From the IMG/VR virus record IMGVR_UViG_3300030389_000512, positions 1 through 28,816 of that record: a stretch of 28,816 nt of DNA. The stretch is one strand, 5' to 3'. Positions 1 through 6,433 of the stretch are shown here, piece after piece (the first letter of the stretch is position 1; every line of letters begins with the position of its first letter). The translations under genes were made by a program, and so were the position numbers. Source of the stretch: a virus. Under the pieces are notes generated by a model. The model was not told the origin of the DNA. It worked only from the letters and a program-made list of their open reading frames with translations, and did not search any database.

Positions 1-100
1 TATTCTGAAGGTGTTTGAATACCTTGTTCGTCTTCACTCGTGCTATCTATAATCTCTATGGTCAGAGGCTCTAGATTCTCGTGTTGTATCTCTTGCCTCT
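1..100. repeat. Left copy of 100-bp terminal direct repeat
   Basis: Positions 1-100 match 28717-28816. The first 98 bases are identical, position 99 (c) differs from 28815 (a), and position 100 matches. Because the terS frame continues through the joint, this is most simply the overlap of a circular or circularly permuted assembly, not a biological terminal repeat. The mismatch sits one base from the contig end, as expected of an assembly error. Confidence 0.95.
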
Positions 101-374
101 CAATGTATCCTCGTTTCTTTCCCTTAGTTTTTAGATAGAAGATTGTAGCTGGTGTACTTCCATTCTTTATTTGATTGTGTAGTTGGCTCTCTGCAAAGTC
201 GAGAGCGATGTTTGATAAGTCTTCCACTTGATACTTATAGTCTACATCCTCTCTCAACCATTTGTAATGTGTCTCTCTAGATATGCCTACCGCCTTACAA
301 GCAGAGGTCACTACACCAAGAGATTGTTGTAGTGCCGCTATCATTGCCTTTTTTTTAGTGTCAGTTTGTGTCAT
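1..374 (-). CDS. terS: Terminase small subunit (TerS), cut by the window edge
   Basis: Translated by hand from ATG at 374 (MTQTDTKKKAMIAAL...). It runs off the left edge after 124 codons; on the circular genome the stop TAG falls at 28718-28716, giving a complete 124-aa protein. Residues about 10-45 have the pattern of a small helix-turn-helix (SLGVVTSACKAVGISRETHY followed by a Trp), as in phage small terminase subunits that bind DNA and recruit TerL. An acidic C-terminal tail follows. The 3' end overlaps the start of terL by 38 nt, the usual terS-terL order. The fold is inferred from the HTH-like pattern and from position; the reading frame itself is seen directly. Confidence 0.82.
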   Translation of the reverse strand, partial: MTQTDTKKKAMIAALQQSLGVVTSACKAVGISRETHYKWLREDVDYKYQVEDLSNIALDFAESQLHNQIKNGSTPATIFYLKTKGKKRGYIERQEIQHENLEPLTIEIIDSTSEDEQGIQTPSE

Positions 375-401
375 ATTATAATAACGTAAAAGCTATGCAA
401 T

Positions 402-1250
402 TTACAAGCCACAATACCCAGAGTCACATTCATTGAAGTCCTCATCAAAGAGTTCAGACTGACTGTTCCAAGCCTTGACCTCATCGTAGGTAATGTCGCT
501 TCTCCAAGTCGCTCCGTTTATACTTTCTCTCTCTCGCTTGGAAAACCATTCAAGTTTGTTTGGGTGTTTCTCCCACATCTTCTTCAAGAGCATTGGGTTC
601 TTATGGAAACATCCTACACAGTTATTCATCCAAGCAAAGCGTACAGGTTTGTCTTTCCAATACTCTTCAATCGTGTCTTTGAATAACCCATCTTCAATAA
701 GAGGGAATGCGGGTTTTTGATACGGAACATTCTCCCATTTATTTCTTCCATCTGGGTGTTTCTCAAATGTAGCTTTAAACTCACTCAATCCATCCCCATT
801 ACATCGGTCAAGCATATTCTTTGCTCTACGCATTTCATTTGCTCTAAAACCAATGCGAGTCTCTACAGGCTCTCCGATATTCTCTGCCCACCAATAGAAC
901 ATAGGCTCTATCTTCATCTCTACCGTGCAGAATCGTTGCACCTTGTTTGGGAGATATACCTTGTCTTTTCTTGTGGTTATTTCATCAAAGGTTCTTCCTG
1001 TAACCCAAGTGATAGGTCTACCTATGAACTGCTCAAGGTCAAGCATAGTATATATGATAGTATCATCTTCTGCAGTTCCAATAAAAGGCTTTTGTATTCT
1101 ATCCTCTACTTCTTTGCGTATCTTCTCATCAGGAAACTTGCAGTTAGTATCCTCTATACGCACTAATGCAAATACATCGTAGTCTGCTGGATAGTTTGCT
1201 GCTATGTAGCTTGATGTTTTACCTCCTGATAAACTATTTATAGATATCAT
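402..1250 (-). CDS. PP-loop ATPase, PAPS-reductase-like phage protein
   Basis: 282 aa. The N-terminus has the PP-loop motif SGGKTSS (residues 8-14) of the adenine nucleotide alpha-hydrolase superfamily, which includes PAPS reductases and DndC-type enzymes. Other landmarks are RFCTVEMKI around Cys108, NNCVGC (Cys211 and Cys214) and a C-terminal Cys pair (CDSGYC), so bound Fe-S or a cysteine-based sulfur transfer is possible. Phage members of this group are common but their substrate is mostly unknown; a true sulfate-assimilation role is unlikely without partner genes. The start overlaps the stop of the RecE-like gene (ATGA), implying co-translation. A role in nucleic acid modification is inference only. 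Confidence 0.8.
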   Translation of the reverse strand: MISINSLSGGKTSSYIAANYPADYDVFALVRIEDTNCKFPDEKIRKEVEDRIQKPFIGTAEDDTIIYTMLDLEQFIGRPITWVTGRTFDEITTRKDKVYLPNKVQRFCTVEMKIEPMFYWWAENIGEPVETRIGFRANEMRRAKNMLDRCNGDGLSEFKATFEKHPDGRNKWENVPYQKPAFPLIEDGLFKDTIEEYWKDKPVRFAWMNNCVGCFHKNPMLLKKMWEKHPNKLEWFSKRERESINGATWRSDITYDEVKAWNSQSELFDEDFNECDSGYCGL

Positions 1251-2032
1251 AGAATATCCTCTATATAGTAACTATCTAAGTCTATTCCTTCTTGGAAAAA
1301 CTTCTTATATATTTCGATTCCTTTGCGAGTTCGTTTCTTACCACTCTCGTAAAACTCCTCACTAACGTGATATACTCCTATGTCTAGACTCCCTTTGTCT
1401 ATAGCGACAAAGTGGAAGTTCTCAGGAGGTATGTCAAATAGATTGCAATAGATGTATGCTTGTATATCATATCCGTACTTATAGCTACTATATTTAAATG
1501 CATCTAAGTCTTGCGTAGTCTTGAGATCAATAATATGATTGCCTTGTAGTATGTCGGCTTTTGCTCTAAACGGCATACCATCTAATTCATCTACTCTAGG
1601 TATCTCAAAGTATGACTCCTTGAGGTAAGATAGTACCTTCTCATTTCGGAGCATTGCATCTTGCAATCTCCGTATATCTCCTTCCTCTTTTCTAGTGATA
1701 ACCTCTACACCTTCTTCTAAGGCTTCTTTGAATGTCTTAGAGTTTCTGCTTTGTACATCTACTACCTTGACCTCATCCATCTTATGAGGTTCAAGGACTG
1801 CTAAGTGAAACAACTTACCAATAAGCAGAGCTTTGCTATTAGTATTTTGACCATAGGTAGTAACGTAGTTATAGGTCTTAGGAGATTGTAGTAGCATCTT
1901 AATAGATGAGGATGACAATGCTGCCTTACCTAGATATCCGTAGTATTGCTCATCGTCTAGTGCTATCTGCTCAAGGTGTCCTACCTCTTGGTAGACACCA
2001 TCAAGCATCAATATCTTTTTATCGTTGTGCAT
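1247..2032 (-). CDS. RecE-like PD-(D/E)XK exonuclease
   Basis: 261 aa. Motifs fit the RecE / exodeoxyribonuclease VIII C-terminal nuclease family: SSSIKMLLQSP near residue 41, GKLFHLAVLEP (72-82, with His76), FRAKADIL (Asp160), IIDLKTT (Asp169, Lys171) and YDIQAYIY (Gln191). Such enzymes resect double-stranded DNA for recombination or processing of replication intermediates. No RecT-like annealing protein was recognised next to it, although an SSB-like protein is encoded further upstream. The gene starts just after a 47-aa membrane protein and overlaps the PP-loop gene by 4 nt. Confidence 0.85.
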   Translation of the reverse strand: MHNDKKILMLDGVYQEVGHLEQIALDDEQYYGYLGKAALSSSSIKMLLQSPKTYNYVTTYGQNTNSKALLIGKLFHLAVLEPHKMDEVKVVDVQSRNSKTFKEALEEGVEVITRKEEGDIRRLQDAMLRNEKVLSYLKESYFEIPRVDELDGMPFRAKADILQGNHIIDLKTTQDLDAFKYSSYKYGYDIQAYIYCNLFDIPPENFHFVAIDKGSLDIGVYHVSEEFYESGKKRTRKGIEIYKKFFQEGIDLDSYYIEDIL

Positions 2033-2033
2033 A

Positions 2034-2177
2034 CTATCGGTATTGTATTGGTAGGTTAGTGGTGCTTTGTTCTATCCAGTTCAAGAGAACGGATAGCACA
2101 AGTAGTCCAGCAATAAATAATAGAGTCAGTATTACTGGAGGGTAATACTTCTTAATAAAGGTTTTGATAGTTCCCAT
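2034..2177 (-). CDS. Small single-pass membrane protein
   Basis: 47 aa, read by hand from ATG at 2177 to TAG at 2036-2034. Residues 1-11 are basic (MGTIKTFIKKY). One hydrophobic segment follows (about 15-33, VILTLLFIAGLLVLSVLL), then a short polar tail. The stop lies 1 nt before the start of the RecE-like gene, which supports translation. The function is not recognised; possible roles are membrane anchoring of replication or a host-takeover peptide. Confidence 0.6.
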   Translation of the reverse strand: MGTIKTFIKKYYPPVILTLLFIAGLLVLSVLLNWIEQSTTNLPIQYR

Positions 2178-2236
2178 AATAAATTATTTAGTTAGTGTTG
2201 TAATATACTGATTTGGATATATTGTTTCTTAGTTGC

Positions 2237-2261
2237 TAAGATAAGTTATTCACTTATCTTA
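2237..2261 (-). other. Perfect 10-bp inverted repeat at a gene end
   Basis: TAAGATAAGT (2237-2246), loop of 5, ACTTATCTTA (2252-2261). It overlaps the stop codon of the 130-aa nuclease gene. The stem is AT-rich and only a poor U-tract follows on the minus strand, so it is at best a weak terminator or an mRNA 3'-end structure. Confidence 0.4.
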
Positions 2262-2638
2262 TTAGCCAAATGTATAGATAAGAATCCTACGGTCTTAGTG
2301 ATTCTACTCCTGTCGGTAAAGTGTGATGTTTTAGGCAGTCCTTTCATATCCTCCCATATAGGTTCATCTATCTTACTTAGGTTGAAGACATAGATACCTT
2401 GAGGTGTGCTATTGATGTAGAAGGGAGTTGTTTCGTACTGCTTTGCTCTACGGATCAAAGCATCATATTTATCCTTCTCTATAATCAGGTCATCGTAGTG
2501 CTTATTCCTACACTTCAATTCTATGTCCATCTTGTATTGTTTGGAGTAGCAGTCAAAGCGAGAATACTGGTTCTCGCTTTTCTCCAAGTCTCTGCAATGA
2601 GTTATCTTGAGTATGTTGAACAAATCAACTTCCCTCAT
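2246..2638 (-). CDS. Putative PD-(D/E)XK nuclease
   Basis: 130 aa. The segment YSRFDCYS...MDIELKCRNKHYDD (about 25-50) has the spacing of a restriction-like nuclease core, with Asp38-x-Glu40-x-Lys42 and a conserved Tyr/Asp-rich stretch after it. C-terminal residues are hydrophobic and basic. The start overlaps the preceding 143-aa gene by 14 nt. Many phages carry such small nucleases for DNA processing or Holliday junctions, but the substrate cannot be read from sequence. The family call is by motif only. Confidence 0.55.
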   Translation of the reverse strand: MREVDLFNILKITHCRDLEKSENQYSRFDCYSKQYKMDIELKCRNKHYDDLIIEKDKYDALIRRAKQYETTPFYINSTPQGIYVFNLSKIDEPIWEDMKGLPKTSHFTDRSRITKTVGFLSIHLANKISE

Positions 2639-3056
2639 AAGTAGCGTATACTCCTTTGAGGTCTCCTATAAGTCGCTTCCATTCCTTAGGGGAACAAGAA
2701 CACGGAATAGAGAATGTATGACCAAAGACTCTGGAGTGTATCCTTGCTAGTGGTTCGGTGTACTTCTCCTCTATAACATTGCCTTTGAAATTATTGAAGA
2801 ACTCGGTAAGAGTTGTATACTCTCCCTCGTTCAAACATTCTATTACATTTCGTGTAGGGAACTTTCTATTAAGTGCCTCTTGTCTAGCATCACATCCACA
2901 ATCTAAACCAGTTGCCTCTGCAAAGAAGTCTACGACTTTCTTTATACCAGTAGCCTTAGTCACTTTTGCTATCTCGTCTCCTAGTCCTCTACTCTTGGGA
3001 GCCTTTGTACTCTTGGTACTTTTCTTTGTGCTTTTCTTTGATTTTTGTTCTGACAT
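2625..3056 (-). CDS. Conserved phage hypothetical, basic N-tail and Cys pairs
   Basis: 143 aa. The first 25 residues are a Lys/Ser/Thr-rich tail (KKSTKKSTKSTKAPKS) that could contact nucleic acid. The body has GLGDEIAKVTKATGIKKVVDF followed by a CGC motif near residue 54 and a CSC motif near residue 120. I recognise this general type from Bacteroidota phages but know no function. The start ATG (3056-3054) lies 68 nt inside the end of the sigma-like gene; there is no later in-frame Met before the conserved part, so the long overlap seems real. Confidence 0.65.
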   Translation of the reverse strand: MSEQKSKKSTKKSTKSTKAPKSRGLGDEIAKVTKATGIKKVVDFFAEATGLDCGCDARQEALNRKFPTRNVIECLNEGEYTTLTEFFNNFKGNVIEEKYTEPLARIHSRVFGHTFSIPCSCSPKEWKRLIGDLKGVYATYEGS

Positions 3057-3504
3057 TCTTCAGCGTATTAAATATTGAACTTGAACTTATTTTTGAGCCT
3101 TCGCTTAGTTGCCTTATGGTCTCATTGTTTCCATAGTATATCTCGAATATCTTTCGGTCATACCAATGTAGATTCTCAATAGTTTCAGATATATCTTCAA
3201 GCATCTCTTCAAGGAGATGCTTACAATCATTACTAGACTCCTCATATTCAAAGTCTTCTTTCAGTTCCACCAATGAAACCTTAGACCTCTTTCTATCATA
3301 GAATAAGTTCCTTAAAGTAACGTAAACATAGAACGTGTTTACATCATCATCTCCGTACTTGATTTTGTCGTACGTTGTTTTGTCGTACAACTTGAGATAC
3401 ATCTCCTGAACTAAGTCTCTAGAGGTTTCCTTGTCGAGACCAAAGCTCTGAGCCATACGCATCCAGTCTTTGTCTCTTTTGGAAAGTTTCTCTAGTAGTT
3501 TCAT
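2989..3504 (-). CDS. Sigma-70-like RNA polymerase sigma factor
   Basis: 171 aa. The N-terminal half resembles sigma region 2 (SRDLVQEMYLKLYD near residue 28, then a conserved YVTLRNLFYDRKR stretch). The C-terminal part resembles region 4, a helix-turn-helix (WYDRKIFEIYY, then TIRQLSEGSKISSSSIF and a basic recognition helix, about 115-160). An acidic linker lies between, as in ECF-type factors. Length and layout fit small phage or ECF sigma factors. Its place near the end of the early block and upstream of terS suggests control of late genes. That role is inference; no matching late promoter set was identified. Confidence 0.72.
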   Translation of the reverse strand: MKLLEKLSKRDKDWMRMAQSFGLDKETSRDLVQEMYLKLYDKTTYDKIKYGDDDVNTFYVYVTLRNLFYDRKRSKVSLVELKEDFEYEESSNDCKHLLEEMLEDISETIENLHWYDRKIFEIYYGNNETIRQLSEGSKISSSSIFNTLKNVRTKIKEKHKEKYQEYKGSQE

Positions 3505-3530
3505 AGGATTCTAGGTTGCGATAATATAAC

Positions 3531-3806
3531 CTATAATTCTATACGCTCTAGTAAATCCTCTACTTTTTTATTAAGAGCCTTTATCTCTCTCTTGAGGTCA
3601 CTATTCTCTTTCTCTAGTTTAGCATTTACTATCTGAGCATCTAGGATATTACTCTCTATCTTTTCTACGGAGGTCATACAAAAACTGATGGAAGAGTATA
3701 GAGCCTCCAGTTGAAGAACTGCAATACGATTGTCTGAATTGTCCTTTATCATCTCTCCTAAGATGATGAGCTGCTCTCGTAGAGCATACATAGCAAAACC
3801 ATCCAT
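3531..3806 (-). CDS. Coiled-coil protein of unknown function
   Basis: 91 aa. The C-terminal half (about 45-91) has a clear heptad pattern rich in Lys, Glu and Leu (AKLEKENSDLKREIKALN), predicting a coiled coil. The N-terminal half is mixed helical with two Met and one Cys. It lies 7 nt after the 76-aa gene and 27 nt before the sigma-like gene, in the same direction. The function is not recognised; oligomerisation is the only property supported. Confidence 0.6.
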   Translation of the reverse strand: MDGFAMYALREQLIILGEMIKDNSDNRIAVLQLEALYSSISFCMTSVEKIESNILDAQIVNAKLEKENSDLKREIKALNKKVEDLLERIEL

Positions 3807-3812
3807 CCTTCA

Positions 3813-4043
3813 TTATAGTATAGATTCTACTTCGTCAGCTATCGCATTCCATATATCGCCATAGTAGACCTTCTGCATTTCGCTATTGTATATCTTCAAG
3901 ACTTCATAATAGTCATCCATTGGAGGGTTATAGTAATCGCCTCTTTGTCCTTCGTGGAAGGCTAATTCTACATACCAATCGCATCCTGATATGACGAAGT
4001 GTCTGAGTTTCTCCCTTTGTTCTTTTGGTAATTTTACTTTCAT
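3813..4043 (-). CDS. Small hypothetical protein
   Basis: 76 aa, acidic and aromatic-rich in the middle (GDYYNPPMDDYYEVLKIY). No motif that I can name. The ATG at 4043 lies 16 nt after a TAATTTTG sequence that could be a -7 promoter element. It is likely part of the early operon. Confidence 0.6.
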   Translation of the reverse strand: MKVKLPKEQREKLRHFVISGCDWYVELAFHEGQRGDYYNPPMDDYYEVLKIYNSEMQKVYYGDIWNAIADEVESIL

Positions 4044-4058
4044 AGTTGGTTGTTTTTA

Positions 4059-4066
4059 CAAAATTA
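4059..4066 (-). promoter_or_regulatory. Candidate Bacteroidota -7 element (TAATTTTG)
   Basis: TAATTTTG on the minus strand matches the TAnnTTTG consensus fully and sits 16 nt upstream of the 76-aa gene, over the stop codon of the preceding gene. The nearest upstream TTTG (on the minus strand) is only about 14 nt away, shorter than the usual spacing, so the -33 element is poor. It may be an internal promoter. Confidence 0.3.
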
Positions 4067-4315
4067 TAAAATATCATCTACAAATATCGGAGTATGTTCT
4101 CCGATATCCGTATTAAAAGTATTATAGCATAGAAAATCTAGAGCATCTTCATATGAATAATCCTCTTGCATTATAATATATATACAAGTTTCTCTTGAGT
4201 ATACCACTCTCCAAGAGTGAGGATCAAAACCAATAATAGCTTCGTCAAAGCCATATGCAAAAGTAACCTCTTGCTCATCTGAGTATCTTTCAATGATAGT
4301 ATCTTTAATGCTCAT
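4064..4315 (-). CDS. Conserved phage hypothetical, acidic
   Basis: 83 aa, strongly acidic. It has the pattern ...FDEAIIGF..., VVYSRETCIYIIM, a YSYEDALDF stretch and GEHTPIF near the end, which I recognise as a small protein found across many phage genomes with no established function. It overlaps the methyltransferase stop by 11 nt, so it is translated with it. Confidence 0.65.
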   Translation of the reverse strand: MSIKDTIIERYSDEQEVTFAYGFDEAIIGFDPHSWRVVYSRETCIYIIMQEDYSYEDALDFLCYNTFNTDIGEHTPIFVDDIL

Positions 4316-5348
4316 ATATATACTTCATTTTTTGTGCTACTGCTTGTACCACAACAACCGTTACTGCGTTACCGCATTGCTTATATCTTTGAGTATTGCT
4401 CATCTTTTTTATCACACCATCGTAGTTACCATACTCGGTGTGATTATCAGGAAAGCCTTGTAACCTTTCGCACTCAATAGGAGTTAGTCTGCGGATTCGA
4501 TTGACTGCTTCATAAGTATATTTAGTATCTAATTGTATTACACCTTGATTTGAGGTAGGTTGGATTGTTTGTGCTTTTTTCTTACCTACTCTTCCTCTCC
4601 TGGTAGATGACTCTTGCACAAGACTTATACTATCTCCTTCAGTAGCTATCTCATAACCACATTTAGTACCACTTTTTACTTTTACTTTTTGTGGAGGGAG
4701 TTCACATTCACTAATGTACGAGCCGTTTGCTGTTGCTGCTTCATATCGTTGGAGGATGGTATGTGTTTTAAGGTTGTGTTTCGGTAACTTAGTATTCTCT
4801 CTTGACTCTTCTCCGATAGGAAAAACTCCTCTCCAATCTCCTTTGGGGGTTGTAGAATATCCGACAAGGTATATGCGCTCTCGGTTTTGGGGTAGAAACC
4901 ACGATGTATTAAGCAGTTCCCATTCAAGTCTATAACCCCCAATGTTGGTAAAGGCTTGGAGGATTGCCGCAAAGTCTGCGCCATCATTTGAGGAGAAAGT
5001 TCCTTTAACATTCTCCCAGACAAAAGCTCTAGGTCTGCATTCTTTGATAAGCCGTATTGCTTCAAGGATAAGAACTGACCGTTCTCCTTCCATACCTTTA
5101 CGCCTTCCAGCGAGACTAAAGTCTTGACAAGGACTTCCAAAAGTGATAAGGTCAATATTTGGGAGGTCTGCTCCTCGAACATCTCTAACTGCTCCGACAT
5201 ATTTTGAATCTTTAAATTGATGTTTATATACTGCTATTGCGTGTTGGTCTATCTCAGAGAAATAACTTTGCACTTCATATCCAGCACGTTCAAAACCTAG
5301 ATGAAATCCACCTATTCCACTAAATAAATCCAGTTGGTTAATCTTCAT
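4305..5348 (-). CDS. C5 cytosine DNA methyltransferase (Dcm/HhaI class)
   Basis: 347 aa from ATG at 5348. All main motifs are present: motif I DLFSGIGGF (7-15), motif IV GSPCQDFS with catalytic Cys74, ENV (112-114), QNRERIYLVG (154-163), a variable target-recognition region, then RLTPIECERLQGFP and QCGNAV near the C-terminus. It should methylate cytosine C5 in a short DNA motif that cannot be read from sequence. An in-frame TTG at 5387 would add 13 residues, but the ATG directly precedes conserved motif I and gives only an 11-nt overlap with the gene before it. No cognate restriction enzyme was recognised, so it is an orphan, probably protecting phage DNA. Confidence 0.93.
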   Translation of the reverse strand: MKINQLDLFSGIGGFHLGFERAGYEVQSYFSEIDQHAIAVYKHQFKDSKYVGAVRDVRGADLPNIDLITFGSPCQDFSLAGRRKGMEGERSVLILEAIRLIKECRPRAFVWENVKGTFSSNDGADFAAILQAFTNIGGYRLEWELLNTSWFLPQNRERIYLVGYSTTPKGDWRGVFPIGEESRENTKLPKHNLKTHTILQRYEAATANGSYISECELPPQKVKVKSGTKCGYEIATEGDSISLVQESSTRRGRVGKKKAQTIQPTSNQGVIQLDTKYTYEAVNRIRRLTPIECERLQGFPDNHTEYGNYDGVIKKMSNTQRYKQCGNAVTVVVVQAVAQKMKYIYEH

Positions 5349-5583
5349 CTCTTTTACGTTTTGCCTCTTCTCTGAATATCTTCTCAATGGTCTTTCTATT
5401 TGCTCTACGAGCTTTCCTATTTGGTATACTTGGTGCTTCAGGTAACTCTACAAAGTTTCTGATAAATGCTTGTTCATCCCTTGAGAGTTGACCTCTCAAG
5501 TGGACTTGAATCAATAGATCAAATATCGCTGCTAAGTTGTTCCTATTTATAAGTACGTTTGCACTCTTTCCTTCCTCACTCAT
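5338..5583 (-). CDS. Small basic hypothetical protein
   Basis: 81 aa. The N-terminal half is mixed (NVLINRNNLAAIFDLLIQ) and the C-terminal half is highly basic (NRKARRANRKTIEKIF, then Lys/Arg/Asp). The ATG overlaps the stop of the preceding 43-aa gene (ATGA) and the end overlaps the methyltransferase by 11 nt. The basic tail suggests nucleic acid binding; no family is recognised. Confidence 0.6.
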   Translation of the reverse strand: MSEEGKSANVLINRNNLAAIFDLLIQVHLRGQLSRDEQAFIRNFVELPEAPSIPNRKARRANRKTIEKIFREEAKRKRDED

Positions 5584-5711
5584 CTCTTCTTACTTGATGG
5601 ATTCCACTTATCTCTACTCTTTAACTTCTTTGCTTTTCTCTTCTTTCTCTGGAATCTTAAATTAGCAAAGTATTCCGCTTCTAAGTTATCCTTATATGGT
5701 ATGTACTTCAT
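5580..5711 (-). CDS. Very small basic protein (43 aa)
   Basis: Read by hand from ATG at 5711 to TGA at 5582-5580. Sequence type: MKYIPYKDNLEAEYF then a strongly basic tail rich in Lys/Arg. The stop overlaps the start of the 81-aa gene as ATGA, which supports real translation. The function is unknown; it may bind nucleic acid. Confidence 0.5.
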   Translation of the reverse strand: MKYIPYKDNLEAEYFANLRFQRKKRKAKKLKSRDKWNPSSKKR

Positions 5712-5714
5712 ATT

Positions 5715-5795
5715 TCAATCTGCCTCTATACCAAACTTATCTATATCACTTTTCATAAGTTTGATTAGAGTGCTTTGTTTTTTTTTTACGTTCAT
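5715..5795 (-). CDS. Possible 26-aa peptide overlapping the 48-aa gene
   Basis: ATG at 5795 (MNVKKKQSTLIKLMKSDIDK...) to TGA at 5717-5715, ending 3 nt before the 43-aa gene. It overlaps the 48-aa ORF in another frame through a run of ten A. Either it is a separate short gene or its 3' part is the real C-terminus of the 48-aa ORF reached by slippage on the A-run. Weak evidence, based on tight packing only. Confidence 0.3.
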   Translation of the reverse strand: MNVKKKQSTLIKLMKSDIDKFGIEAD

Positions 5796-5892
5796 AAACT
5801 ACATAACCGTTACTCTTTAGAAGAGTAACTGCTTTGTCTAATTCTTTCTTATGCTTTCTATAATGCTCGAAAATTGTGTTACTGATTCCCAT
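5746..5892 (-). CDS. Small basic hypothetical protein (48 aa)
   Basis: Read by hand from ATG at 5892 to TGA at 5748-5746. It starts MGISNTIFEHYRKHKKEL and continues with a short amphipathic and basic region (LLKSNGYVVYERKKK). It starts 11 nt after the DnaA-like gene. The KKK codons lie on the A10 run at 5787-5778, so its C-terminus depends on an exact homopolymer length. It looks like a small phage protein with one helix and a beta turn (NGYVVY); the function is unknown. Confidence 0.5.
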   Translation of the reverse strand: MGISNTIFEHYRKHKKELDKAVTLLKSNGYVVYERKKKTKHSNQTYEK

Positions 5893-5902
5893 AGTTTTTT
5901 GT

Positions 5903-6433
5903 TTATAATAAATTCTTTAATCTTTTAGCCTCTGCCTCTACTTCATCAAGTCTTATTTGCAGTTTGGTATTGTGTCTTTTAAGCACTTTCATTTCGTGTT
6001 GGAATTGCTGGTACTTTCTCTCGTAGCTTTCTTCAACACGTTTCAGATGCATCCTATTTTTTTTCTTCATAATACTTACTATCTCTTCAGAAGTAGTACC
6101 ACTATATTGAAGTATATCCATCATCGCTTGACTTTCATTCTTATCATATTTGCAAACTAACTCCTCTACCATTTTACAAAACTCTATAAATAGTTGTGGA
6201 TATCCTAGAGTATAATTCATATTATCTAAGTGTTGCTTTTTTGCATATACGATTGTTGCGTGGTCACGCTTCATTATTTTACCAATAGATTTAAGAGTTA
6301 ATTTTGTATGCTCAAGACAAGCCATCATATAGGCTTGTCTATATATTACATTGTTCAATACCCTTGAATCTCCTATACGATTCTTTTTGCGTATTTCATT
6401 CCATTGCTTTTCTAGCAGATTGTATAAAGTCAT
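5903..6433 (-). CDS. DnaA domain IV-like DNA-binding protein with coiled coil
   Basis: 176 aa. Residues about 20-75 resemble the C-terminal DNA-binding domain of DnaA, with the signature-like RDHATIVYAKKQH (56-68) after a helix-turn-helix (TLKSIGKIMK). There is no AAA+ ATPase domain. Residues about 125-176 form a long charged coiled coil. It lies directly downstream of the helicase and HNH genes (ATGA overlap with HNH), so it may recognise the phage origin or help load the helicase. Those roles are inference; the DnaA-like pattern is seen. Confidence 0.7.
   Translation of the reverse strand: MTLYNLLEKQWNEIRKKNRIGDSRVLNNVIYRQAYMMACLEHTKLTLKSIGKIMKRDHATIVYAKKQHLDNMNYTLGYPQLFIEFCKMVEELVCKYDKNESQAMMDILQYSGTTSEEIVSIMKKKNRMHLKRVEESYERKYQQFQHEMKVLKRHNTKLQIRLDEVEAEAKRLKNLL

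Noticed and set aside
1-100. Terminal repeat as a true phage direct terminal repeat
   Set aside because: Its 100-bp length, a mismatch at the contig edge and location within terS fit assembly overlap better than a packaging repeat.
493-1182. Plus-strand open frames of 75-149 aa opposite the PP-loop gene
   Set aside because: Antisense shadows of a well-supported gene. No plus-strand frame in the window shows protein-like motifs.
2267-2274. TACATTTG (minus strand) as a -7 promoter element
   Set aside because: It matches the box, but lies inside a coding region with no TTG at a suitable distance upstream.
4682-5200. 172-aa open frame on the minus strand inside the methyltransferase gene
   Set aside because: It lies in another frame under clear methyltransferase motifs and has no recognisable protein features.
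4305-5387. TTG start at 5387 for the methyltransferase
   Set aside because: It adds 13 non-conserved residues and a 50-nt overlap; the ATG at 5348 sits just before motif I.
6195-6203. DnaA-box-like TGTGGATAT as the origin
   Set aside because: One base off the consensus, single copy, within coding sequence; chance is likely. Mentioned only as a weak lead.
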